A stretch of 64,000 nt of DNA from Amoebophrya sp. A120. Lineage: Eukaryota > Sar > Dinophyceae > Syndiniales > Amoebophryaceae. Of this stretch, positions 22,601 to 32,123 are shown one piece after another. How positions within the stretch are numbered: position 1 is the first letter of the stretch; each line of letters starts with the position of its first letter. Where the stretch lies: the NCBI GenBank assembly GCA_905178155.1, contig CAJINV010000004.1, positions 3,063,014 through 3,127,013 of the forward strand, given 5' to 3'. Made by a program: the position numbers and the translations under genes. The notes under the pieces are model-generated. The model made no database searches and was not told the DNA's origin. It saw nothing but the letters and a program-made list of their open reading frames with translations.

Positions 22601-25600
22601 GGAACCGCTCGTGCTGCGAGACGGGCGGCACGTCGTTTTCCCCGTAGCCGTTTAACGAATTATCAAAAGTAAAAATGTCTGGGTCTGGAAACTTGTGATG
22701 CTGGGTGGCGTGTCATGATGAGGCTACAAATGCTGGCTCAGCATGACAAGTTTCGAAGCTCCTAGGTGTTGCCTATTCTGCATGACAAACTGCGGCTCTG
22801 CACCAGCACAGAAAGACGGAGCTCGTGGGTAACGTGCATGACAGATTTAAGAGTCATGCCAGACAAGCAAGACAAACATGAATTCTTCCAGACCCAGACA
22901 TTTTTACAGTTGATACGAATAAGCCCCGGACGATTTGATGGGCGCATCCTCCAAGTAGTGCCGTCGCGCGGTTTATGCAATACAAATTTCCCGTACATGT
23001 ACAAGATGCATCAGAAATTTCACCAATCTGGAGCGTGAAACTTGTCATGCTATACTAGGATCGAAGCCAAGTTTTGTCATGCATAGACCGCATTTGTACG
23101 TGTACGGGAAATTTACTGTGGATACGGTTTGGAGCTGCGACCCCAGCGTGGTGTCTGCCTCGCTGTCCCGGGCCTCCCAGATCGTCGGCTGCGTCTGCAG
23201 GTTCACAACGCCGGCTGCCTGCTGCGCCTGCGATTGCTGTGTAGGGACGAAAGGTGGTTGAAAAGACCCGGAAGTACTAGATGGAGGTGCCATCATTTTC
23301 CCTGGAGGTGGTTCCGGGGCATCGCCGTACCTTGGGGAAGGACGGTATCCGCTCCGGGCCGAACCGGGCGGAATCAGCTGAGCGTCGTCTTGCTCTTGCT
23401 GTCCGATCTTTTCGCTCCACGACAAGTTGTTCATTCCTGCTGCTGCTCGTGCGGCCCTACTCGAAGATGCTGCTGCCGTGGCTCCTGCCGCTGCCGAAGG
23501 TCCAGCGTTGCTGAAAGGAGTTGTGCCGGCATTGGGCTGCATCCCGCCGTAGAGTGGCGTTGCTCCCGGAATGAATGCACTACTTCCACCCCCACCGACA
23601 TAATCGCCGCGACTCCCCACGGCCGGGGAATCATAGCCGAGGTTGCTGCCGGGGTAGCTGTCAAACGAGCCAAGTCTGGCTCGGCTACTCCGGACGGAGG
23701 CCGGCGCCGCCGCTCCGCCGCCACCATACACCGCCGCGTAGGAAGGCGCAGGGACGTTCAGCTGCGGAATAGCGGTTCGGCTGGCAATACTAGGACCACC
23801 ACCACTCTGCTGCTGGTGGTTCTGCTCCACTTCTACGGAAATCAGCGGATCCTTGCCTGTTTTCGCCAGAGTTTGGATCCTGCTCTCCAGCGACGCTAAC
23901 TCCTCGGCTAGGTTTCGGTATCGACTGCGCTTCTGCTTCATCTTCTGCGCTTTTGCCGAGGACGCAGTTGTCGCTCCTGCTTTATTGCCGAATTTTTCCC
24001 TGCTGGACGCCATGGCGGTCGCGGCGTCGCACCGGTCGAGAAAAGCTCTGCGCGCCCGCTGCTCCTTCGTGTTCGGCGACAAATCTCGTTCTTCGGCAGC
24101 ATTTGTTCCGCCCGCTGGCGTTCCGCCAGCATTCTGCGGCTGAAAGAGCAGAAGTGGTTTGGCGAACATCGTCGGCGTGAGGTCGGATTCTTCCTCTAGC
24201 TTTTTGATCTTCCGTAACGTTTCCAGCGGCCCGTTTTTGCTTTTGTCCAGCAATCTGAACCACTTTCGCAGCGCCCGCGTTGTCCCGCGTCGAAACCGCC
24301 ACCAGGATTGCAACTTCGCAGCCCGCTGGTGCAGCTCGTGCAGGCGCTTCCGCCGTTTGGGCAGCACGACCTGCAGCCGCCACCACTTCTGGATCAGCCG
24401 CGCATTGCGGTCCCGAATCGCGCTAAGCTTCTGCTTATCCATTGCAAAAACATCGCACTCGTTGTACTAGAAATTGCAATTATTTTCAACGTGTACAGTG
24501 CCCATTTATTTTAAGTACTAGCTGAACTAGCATTACAAATTTCATTTTTCCTTCTAAGAAGTCTGAAAATGCAATAATTCCTCCAACTCCAACAAGAAGT
24601 ACGATACTGTTTTGCAAAAATGCATACTGCTGCAGCTGCTCCACTTTCTGTTTCTTTTTCAGCAGCTCCTTTTTCGTCATCCGCTTCTTTCTCGTGGTTG
24701 GGGGCGCAGGCAGTGGTGGCGCGGCGGTGGTGGTCGCAGCTGCGGCGGTTCCACCATTTCCAGATCCAGTGCCGCCGCCTCCGGTCGATGTCCTTCCCGT
24801 AGTTTTTGAAGATCGAGCTTGTGCTGGCGATTTATTTTGTAGCACCACCGGCACTTCATCAACATCATCCTGTCGACGAGCGGCTGCTGCAGTCGACGAT
24901 TGCGACCCGCCACTGGTGAAGGACCCGGGCGCCGGCTGCAGCGTTGATGTCGGTATTTGACCTGATTCCGCCTGCGTATCGACTTTCATCTTCGCCGATG
25001 AGGATCTACTGCCATTGGTCGGTGCGCTCACCAGCTCAACTGGCGAAGAGAGTTTATTCTGCTGACCCGCAGCGCGTCCTCCGGAGGGGCTACTTCCTGA
25101 AGCTCTGGCTCTTCCCCCGCGTTCTCCTTCGGTCTGAGATCGTAGTACCTCCTTGCCGCTAGGCACGATCTGAGAAAGTTCATCGTCGTCGTCGTGGTTT
25201 ACCTGGGGAGATGACGAGGAACCTCGTGGACCCCCTGGTTCACGACCGCCGCGAGATGATGAATTATAATTACTGCTATTTCTCCCTTGTTGCGCCGCTG
25301 GGCTTTCCACACGGGTCCCGTCGTGCTTGTTTATGTTAACCAGGCGCCGGGGACTGGAGACTTGGTGCGGGAGGTCGGCCGTGGAGACCAGGGCCGTGTC
25401 GGTGTGAATACGATCATCCTCAATCGCATACCCGTTTTCGTCGACAAAGGCTCCCGTGTCTGGGTCCACGAAGTAGCCGTCGCGGTCCACAAAACGGCCG
25501 TCTGAAGGTAATTATTCGTGAGATAATGTGATTATAGGAGTTTGATTTCGGTATTTCTATTTGTGCAGGCAGCAGCTTGATGTTCAGGATCAGGACCGGC

Positions 25601-28315
25601 ACCGGCTCGCCGTGAAGGTACCCGCGTACATACTGCGCAAGCGAAAGAAACAAAAATGCATTTATACATCTTCATCTTTAATATGATCCACAGAAGAAGC
25701 ACAGCCAGCTACGGTTATTCCTGACGAACAGGGCGAGGCAGATCATGAAACAAGAACATCAACAGCAACTCAAGCCTTCGCCTTATACTCGCATCAATGT
25801 AGTTCCCGGTTTTTTTGTCAATCAAGCGGCCCGTGGCGTCACAGGGAATGCCTGCCATGTCGACGAAGCTGCCGTCGGCCTGCTCGAAGATCTCCATGAT
25901 TTGCTCCTCCTCCCTCGGCCGCGTGAGGGAGATTACCGAGCTTTTCGACCCCCGGGCGCCACCTGGAGGACCTCCAGGCGACGACGACTTCGGCGAAGAG
26001 ACGTCTTCAATGCCGCCAGCACCAGATCTTCCTTTCGACGCGCTGCTTGAGGCGGGTACGGATGCCGGGAGGTAGGACACCTGGGGCTCGGGGACGTGGT
26101 AGTGTCCGTGTTTTACATTCGGCTTGTTCGCCGTCTATGCATTGCAAAAGGAATATCGCCCTGGTTCTATTATGAATTGCGTCACAAATCTTCTGAAGTA
26201 CAAAAATGCAATTAGTCATGCAAGTTCAGCTTCAGCTAGAGCGTTGGGTTTATTGTCATGCATGACGGCACTTACTTCGAGTTGTACGATACTTTTGCAG
26301 TGCATACCGTCTTCGAGGGACTCATGGAGGAGTTCTTCCGCGTGCTCGACGAGGACGACGCCCGCTCCTTCGGGGACCGGAGAAAAGCGTTGCCGGAGGG
26401 AGATTTTTTCAACGGAATGACCGTTCCGTCGTCCTCCAGAGTGTAGTAGCCTTCCTCGTCCTCGTAGATTTGGCTGACAATGCTGGTGTTTTCCCGACTC
26501 GCAACGTTGGATGTTGAGCTACGCCGTTTCTTGCTTGCAGAAGATGATGAACTGGTGGGTTCTTGTTGTGGTCCACCATCGTCCTGTTGGTCTTTCTCGG
26601 TATCGCCAACTTCCTCGTCCTCTGTGCAGGAAATTTCGGTGGAAATAAAGTGATCAATCTCATTCGAGATTATGTTGAAGAACCAGAATAATAAAAAGAA
26701 CCGGGTTATTAAACATAGGTCGACGACGACCTCAGCAATCAATCTTCAAAGAGGTGGATGCTGAGCAACTAGTACAAGATTAAGATAATATTAATAGGCT
26801 ATAACTCGTAGTTTGAGGACCATCATCATATTTCTGCCGCGAGCGTGCTGTCCTTTACATTATATCAAAATCAAATACGAACAATACCATCCTCCTGATC
26901 TTCTTGTTCCTCTAACAACGCTCCGTCCTCATCCACCAGTCGTCCATGTTCGTCGACCAGCCGGCCCTCCTCGTCCACAAACCGGCCATGCAGGTCCACA
27001 AAGTTTCCGTCTTCGTCAATGTAGCGGCCATCTTCGTCCACGTAGCGGCCCTCGGCGTCCACAAACCGACCCGTTTCGTCGATGAACCTTGATCGTTGGT
27101 AGATTGGTGTGTTGAGAAGTGGTCAGGTGGTCGAAGATACAGATACTCCTGATAGTACTAGTAGGTGTTAACACCGATGAGAAATCTGATTCTCGTGTTT
27201 GAAACAAGACGAAAGTAGTACGTGCTGGGTTCGTTCTTTCACGTGCTCGACAAGTATAATCATTTTCGTTCAAAGGTAAATCAAAAACCCTAACCCACCT
27301 CCCGTCGGCGTCGATGAATCTTCCTTCCGCGTCTATCAGCCGCCCATCGGCGTCCACCAGGTGTCCGTCGGCGTCCCGGAGGTGGCCGTCTTCGTGCTCA
27401 TAGATCTCCAACGGCCCGGCATCCTCGACTTCGTCGGGGTGTAGGTCTTCGCCCTCGGCACGGAGGACGGAGTCTACTTCCTCATCTCCGGCTGGAGCCC
27501 CTCCAGCTGGCGTACTAGTGCCGTCGTCGTCTTGTTCCTTTGTACTGTACAGAAACGCTTGCTTGTAATTGTAATTATGAACAATTTGACCACTTTGTTG
27601 AGCAGTATTGTTCATCTGCCGGTAGTTGTAGTTCTTCTTCTGCTGCTGTAATGCGGACTCGGCGGCCTTGCGGATCAGGGAATTCCTGGTCGTACCGTTT
27701 TTGCGGTTCCACTCGGGTGAGCTCGCGAGGTCGTCCGAGGTTTCCTCCTCCACAATGTCCAGGTGGTAGCTATTGATGGCCGTGGACGTCGGTGGAACAT
27801 TAAACGTCGCGGCGCCAACATTCAGTACCGTACTTTCTGTCCCCGCGGTCCCAGTGCTCGAAGATGACACAACACCTCCGGTTGGTCCTCCGGCGGGTAC
27901 AAAAAGCGTCCTGCTACTGTTCTTGTGCGTCGTCCCTGCAGGAACAGAGGAACTACTAGAAGTTTGCAGCTCTGCGGTGCCAAGTGAGGGTGCTGGAGGT
28001 GGCCTCGCGGAAGTTGTAGAAGAACTTGTGCCTGTGGTCGAGGATCCGCCGGCAGTTGCAGCTGCTCCTCCTGCGCTCAAACTTCCTAGTCGCTCCTCGA
28101 TCTTTCGCGACAACTTCTCCCGCCGCTCCTGCAGTTCGCGGAATCGTATCCAGGAAAAAACACCCATCCCCATCCAATTTGTCATGCAAAATATGCATAA
28201 ACTCCAGTGCTTGTCATGCAAAAAAATGGATGGGGACGCGTGTTTTCTCCTGGATAAACCGCTCGCTCAGGCTAGGCCGCTCCGGGGACACGGATTCAAC
28301 GCGCAGATGAGCCAT
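19697..28315 (-). CDS. Giant repeat and IQ-like-motif protein, 1,961 aa, eight introner elements
   Basis: Fourteen exons: 28315-28257, 28146-27299, 27087-26888, 26621-26307, 26135-25789, 25501-24627, 24435-23125, 22973-22916, 22660-21965, 21711-21005, 20838-20742, 20476-20320, 20164-20030, 19817-19697. Eight introns are introner elements (one 5-base repeat copy removed each); five are GT-AG. The joined length is 5,886 nt, one frame. Parts: a charged helix at the start (RELQERREKLSRKIEERLG); a tract of about 12 seven-residue repeats, D-x-x-G-R-x-[IV], at about residues 286-350; more degenerate copies at about 555-610 (DATGRLIDKKTGNYIDANGR); a basic coiled coil running into two IQ-like motifs at about 860-930 (LIQKWWRLQVVLPKRR, AAKLQSWWRFRRGTTRALRK), which suggest calmodulin or centrin binding; then Gly/Pro/Ser/Ala-rich sequence containing one ordered block (ELRGLLKPEHMQLFAGFIRG). 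The function is unknown; a structural or cytoskeletal role is a guess. Confidence 0.78.
19818..20029. mobile_element. Introner element IE07 (family H)
   Basis: 212 bp. Inverted ends share GAAAAAACTG with flanking TATC. Target duplication TGGTG/TGCTG (one mismatch). Separates the last two exons of the 1,961-aa gene; removal joins QQRPG to AAGGSAAP. Confidence 0.87.
20477..20741. mobile_element. Introner element IE08 (family A)
   Basis: 265 bp. Ends contain GTGTCTGGGTCTGGAAGAAT and its near-complement. Perfect duplication AAACC. Removal gives RREKKP|FLKRSSE. Confidence 0.93.
20839..21004. mobile_element. Introner element IE09 (family D)
   Basis: 166 bp. Ends carry TTTCCCGTACATGTAC and a complement. 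Duplication ACAGC/GCAGC (one mismatch). Removal gives NPYYS|YANSTT. Confidence 0.9.
22661..22915. mobile_element. Introner element IE10 (family A)
   Basis: 255 bp. Ends contain AAAAATGTCTGGGTCTGGAA and complement. Perfect duplication ATTCG. Removal gives SSGAYS|LNGYGEND. Confidence 0.93.
22974..23124. mobile_element. Introner element IE11 (family D)
   Basis: 151 bp. Ends contain AAATTTCCCGTACATGTAC and complement. Perfect duplication AACCG. It is separated from IE10 by a 58-bp exon only. Removal gives SQLQT|ARRHYLEDAP. Confidence 0.93.
24436..24626. mobile_element. Introner element IE12 (family C)
   Basis: 191 bp. Ends contain TTGCAAAA and a CGATA/TATCG-type arm. Perfect duplication AGCAG. 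Removal joins VEQLQQ to KLSAIRDRN inside a continuous basic coiled coil. Read through, it mimics a transmembrane helix at the end of one frame and an ATG at the start of the next. Confidence 0.92.
26136..26306. mobile_element. Introner element IE13 (family C)
   Basis: 171 bp. Ends contain TTGCAAAAG and a complement CTTTTGCA with TATCG-type arms. Perfect duplication GACGG. Removal gives MSPSKT|ANKPNVKH. Confidence 0.93.
28147..28256. mobile_element. Introner element IE14 (family E)
   Basis: 110 bp, nearly all inverted repeat: TATCCAGGA...CACCCATCCCCATCCA against its complement, with two TTGTCATGCA boxes in the loop. Duplication CGGTT/CGATT (one mismatch). Splits codon Phe-20 (SERF|RELQERR). 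Confidence 0.93.
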
Positions 28316-29755
28316 CTTCAACTTCAACAACAGACGGCAAGGGCAGGAGCTGCTGCGCCTTGGCTGCTCTTATGTTCTTCTTGTCATGGTCAACATGAAC
28401 AACAAGAACAAGACACCAACATCACTACACGCTGCATAAGCAAGATGTACGCTTTATGATTGAAGAGCAACATCTCAGTGAGATTCAGGTTGCGACGAGA
28501 AAGCTACAAGGACTGTATGGCCGGATAATTCTTCATCTCGCGAACGGTCGAGCAGCTCGAGAACCTCCAAATGCGAGGACTACTACATTGCAAATAACCA
28601 GTGGAGCTACTACCACGTACGACGTCGTCGAAAAGCATAGCAAAACCGATTCTTTCGAAGGACAAGCGAGACGAGGGCTACTACGTACAACAACTTAAGT
28701 AGTGCGTTTACCGCAAGCTGGCGGGACTACTTTCAACAACCTGTATTTGCACTCGACGCAAAAATCCTCCTCTCGATGTCGCACAGCACGTGCTGATGCA
28801 GCTGTAAGGCGAGCAACAAAGCCGGAATCAACATGTGGTACCACAAGCTGCAACATCAGGAACATACCACGTATATAAAGTGTCGTGATTGGTACAGGGC
28901 AAAAATGGACCATACCTCATCAAGGATAGTGCAGCTCAAGGACCACTCTTTCATCCTCCTACGAGTTGTTTTATGTGTTTTTCCATTGTGTTATTTCCAA
29001 TGGTTCAATGTTGAAGATTTTCCTGCTCGTACAGCACGACGGCAGGCTGGAAGCGAGTACAACGGGGACCACACGGACGAGGTGCTCTAGTGGCGTCCTC
29101 CACGGGGTGAACATCGTCCGATTCTGACTTTTCTTTTGATCGCACTCGGACCACTCGGGTAGAAAGGAAAATTCGGAAATCAAGATGCACGTTCATGAAG
29201 TTCAGGTTGGAAAATTTCTCCTCAGCAGCGCTAGAAGTAGCGCAACCCCGACGCTAATTAATTGCAGTTGCACCTTCCACTTCCTGCGGACACCACAAAA
29301 TGCGCATCAAGTTGCTTCTGACGCTGACGTGACTCGCAGTCCTCACGCCCAGAAGTTCGCGACTGACATCGCAACCGTTTTCGTCGTGGCATGGAGCACT
29401 TTTTTCATCGCCTCTTGAGGAACCACTCTTCTCCGTCTCCCCGTTCTTTGCCTTGGGTGACCAGCTCGACGGGCGACTCGGTTTATTTCGGTCATCAAGA
29501 AGAAGTAGAAGTTGCTCGGTATATCAACCTCCCCTCACAGCTGCCGGCGCTGCAGCCGGGTCTGCTATCCGGCACACTGCTGAAAGCGCAGCGCAGGTAA
29601 GAAGTTCCTCAGAAGCGAAGCATACCTTCAGATTTCCGGAGTAGCCCGAGATCGCACTACAGAAGCTCGTTTTTCTATCTCACAAAGTTTCCGGCCCGGC
29701 GGTCTGAGAGCTATTCGAAAGCTTGGCTCTTGCCCTGCTCCCAGCGTGAAAGGGT
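28316..29755. other. Intergenic, no supported gene
   Basis: 1.4 kb with short overlapping frames on both strands. No splice-consistent exon chain, RNA gene or repeat recognised. Confidence 0.5.
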
Positions 29756-30181
29756 TTATGAAGATGCGCGCGCGTTTTGCCGCCGATTTCTTGTCGCCCC
29801 CCCTGGTCCAGCACCCATAGCGATATCTGCGCCGAAAGAGCCAACATTTCCAGCCGTTCTGCTGGTTCTCTGCTTCGAGGAGTTCTTGTGCTGTTTGGGT
29901 TCCTTGTCCGAGAAAATTTCGCGCAAGATTGGAACTTTGCTCAACGACAGTTGCCATGCGAGCCACCAGACGAAGCTCAGAAAGCCGAAGAACAGCGCCA
30001 CCGCCAGGATAAAACCGGATAACGACGAAGAACTACCTGAGCTGGCGCCGAGGGCAGCGGCGGTGGCAGCTCCGCCGATGGAGCTTGGTGGGGAGGTGGA
30101 CGAGGAACCAGGACTCGCATTGTCTTCTTGTTGGGTGCCGTGAGCAGACGAGGAGACAGACGAGGGAGGCGGTTGCGGCAT
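29756..30181 (-). CDS. Small single-pass membrane protein (hypothetical)
   Basis: 141-codon frame with an ATG start (MPQPPPSSVSSSAHG). A Ser/Gly/Ala-rich N-terminal half leads into one strong hydrophobic segment at about residues 54-78 (GFILAVALFFGFLSFVWWLA), followed by a short amphipathic stretch (LSKVPILREIFSDKE) and a basic, Gly-rich tail. The layout resembles a tail- or signal-anchored protein with both termini soluble. No family recognised. The C-terminal 20 codons may instead belong to an intron, since the plus strand and another minus frame are also open there. Confidence 0.5.
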   Translation of the reverse strand: MPQPPPSSVSSSAHGTQQEDNASPGSSSTSPPSSIGGAATAAALGASSGSSSSLSGFILAVALFFGFLSFVWWLAWQLSLSKVPILREIFSDKEPKQHKNSSKQRTSRTAGNVGSFGADIAMGAGPGGATRNRRQNARASS

Positions 30182-31043
30182 TTGGGTTTGGGTTCTTCTT
30201 CTTTATTCTTGTCGGGTGGTATGGAAGATGTCGAAAAAATTATCGAGTACTCATTTTTTCACTGATAGACATAGTTGAAGCTCTTGTCAGGGAGCCACAA
30301 CCACACGGATGATGTAAAAAGAATACTAAACGAGGCTCGTCTACTTACCTAAACCTAATATACGAGGCTCATCTACTTACATATCTTTTGCCACATCAGA
30401 AGCTGCGTTTTTGTATGACAAGAGAGGCAGCGACTCTTGTTGGTCATGCAACACAGATTTGGTTTTGGATTTCAGACGAATGCACGACCAACATTAAAAG
30501 TTCCGACTTTCAAAGAAACCCAGACATATTTTTTGCAATTGATATCATCTGTGCGCCTTCTCTCACGCAAGAAGCAACACAATGACGGGCCGAGGCCGAC
30601 GCAAAATGATGTAGTATCAGAGGCGAACACTCGACCAGCATTTTGTTCGCGTGGTGAATCAAGTGAATACAACCACAGCGGCTGCAACTCGAACGAGCTA
30701 CGACGGACAGGCGCTTTCGTTTTTTCCGTGAGTAGTTGGTTTTCCGTGAGTAGTTGATGATGATGCTCGCAGCTTTCTTCAAACGTAGACGTCGTGCGGT
30801 CTTTAGAAGCTGCACGTGGGAACTAATGCAACTGTACACAACAGATACAGATACAGATACAGAGCGAAGCAATAATCTGCGAAGACCAACCGGAGTGAAA
30901 ACTCTCGCTGTGCCTCTAAGAGTGCTAGAGCGATAGCTTAGCTCAGGTTCAAAGCTAGTACTGCAGGTCTCCTTTTTCTACTGACAGCGTACCTTTTCGC
31001 TTTGCCCATTGGAGGTCTTGGACTTGGAACGGTCATGGTCAAG
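30182..31043. other. Intergenic spacer
   Basis: No gene supported. It contains the introner-element relic listed separately; otherwise nothing recognised. Confidence 0.5.
30390..30544. mobile_element. Truncated introner-element relic (family A end)
   Basis: The right end reads CCCAGACATATTTTTTGCAA then TTGATA, matching the family A terminus, and TCATGC-type boxes occur inside. No matching left terminus is found. It is the only copy I see outside coding sequence. Confidence 0.55.
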
Positions 31044-31462
31044 CTTTAGCTTTAGATAGGTGGTGACTGGCGGGGCCTCTTACCTCAACCCTCGATAGAC
31101 AGACGCCGGCTTAGATCTTTTCGCGAACTGGCACACGACTAGGAGGAGGCAGTGTGGTCGCCTCTCTGATGTGAGCGCACGCCTTTACCGCCCTAAGCCC
31201 CGAGCTATAGACAAGTTTCTACAAAAATGACCTGTGACATTGTTTCTACCGACGCTACTATATACTTATGTAAAAACCCTAAACCCGTCTGTCTGCCCCC
31301 GAATTCGGGCTCAAAACTGAAGTCGCGCACTCGCAACTCTCCAGAACTTCTTTTAAAATATAAGTACTTCATTTGTTGAATCGTTCAAGTGTGTTGTTAA
31401 TCCGTTCCGTTGATAGATAACGTGGTCAGCTGCACGCGATTAAAAAAATGCAAATTCTGTTA
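31044..31462. repeat. Noncoding tandem repeat, copy 1 of 2
   Basis: About 419 bp, closely similar along its length to the next copy. Strongly conserved islands include GAACTGGCACACGACTAGGA, AAACTGAAGTCGCGCACTCG and GATAGATAACGTGGTCAGCT. No open frame on either strand. The GC-rich, stem-prone first 150 bp could be a structured RNA. Confidence 0.85.
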
Positions 31463-31472
31463 ACGGTTAATA

Positions 31473-31885
31473 CTTTAGCTTTAGATAGGTGGCGATTGGC
31501 GTTGCCTCTTACCCCAACCCTCGATAGACAGACGCGGCCTGACATCTGTTCGCGAACTGGCACACGACTAGGAGGGGGCAGCGTGGTCGCCTCTCCGACG
31601 TGAGAGCACGTCTTTACCCTACACCCGGAGCTATATACAAGTTTGTTTCTACGAAAATGATCTGTAAAATTGTTTCTACCGACGCCACTACATATGTAAA
31701 AATCCTAAACCCGTCTGTCTGCCCCCACCCTATTTGGGCTCAAAACTGAAGTCGCGCACTCGCAACTCCCGACGAGAACTTCTTTTTACGTATAACTTCA
31801 CTTGTTGAATCTTTCAAGTGTCGTGTTAGTTCGTTGATAGATAACGTGGTCAGCTGCACGCGATTAAAAAAATACTAATTCTGTT
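31473..31885. repeat. Noncoding tandem repeat, copy 2 of 2
   Basis: About 413 bp, same orientation as copy 1, period about 429 bp. Differences are mainly substitutions and small indels, and the islands named for copy 1 are intact. Both copies start at CTTTAGCTTTAGATAGG and end at GCGATTAAAAAAAT plus AATTCTGTT. Confidence 0.85.
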
Positions 31886-32123
31886 CCCTATCGTACATCA
31901 TATGTGCACCTCATGGTCGGATGAAGAAAAAATAGGAGGATGAAGAAAAAAATCGAGCGAGGCGAGCGAAATCTCTCGGCGGCCTATGAAGGACATTCCA
32001 GTGGCCAGCCGAAGTCCAACACAGTAGGGCTTTTTTTTTATTTTCTGAAAAAAAATCGAAAAGTGCTGGTGAGTGTGCGTTTTCGGTTTTCATGTCCGCG
32101 TCCAAAAAATCAGGAGACGAGGT

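Noticed and set aside
24486-24600. Apparent C-terminal transmembrane helix
   Set aside because: It lies in IE12, which has perfect inverted ends and a perfect AGCAG duplication; removing it joins a continuous coiled coil.
25575-25632. Possible extra exon (YVRGYLHGEPVPVL) in the 1,961-aa gene
   Set aside because: Skipping it gives a GT-AG intron that preserves frame and continues the 7-residue repeat exactly (NYIDA|NGRFVDRDG), so it is better read as intron.
31270-31285. Telomere-like AAACCCTAAACCC (also near 27285 and 49910)
   Set aside because: Only one or two units each, with no array; chance occurrences.
31731-31750. Resemblance to the dinoflagellate spliced leader (TTTGGGCTCAAAACTG against TTTTGGCTCAAG)
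   Set aside because: The 5' half of the leader is absent, no GT donor follows, and the other repeat copy differs at this point.
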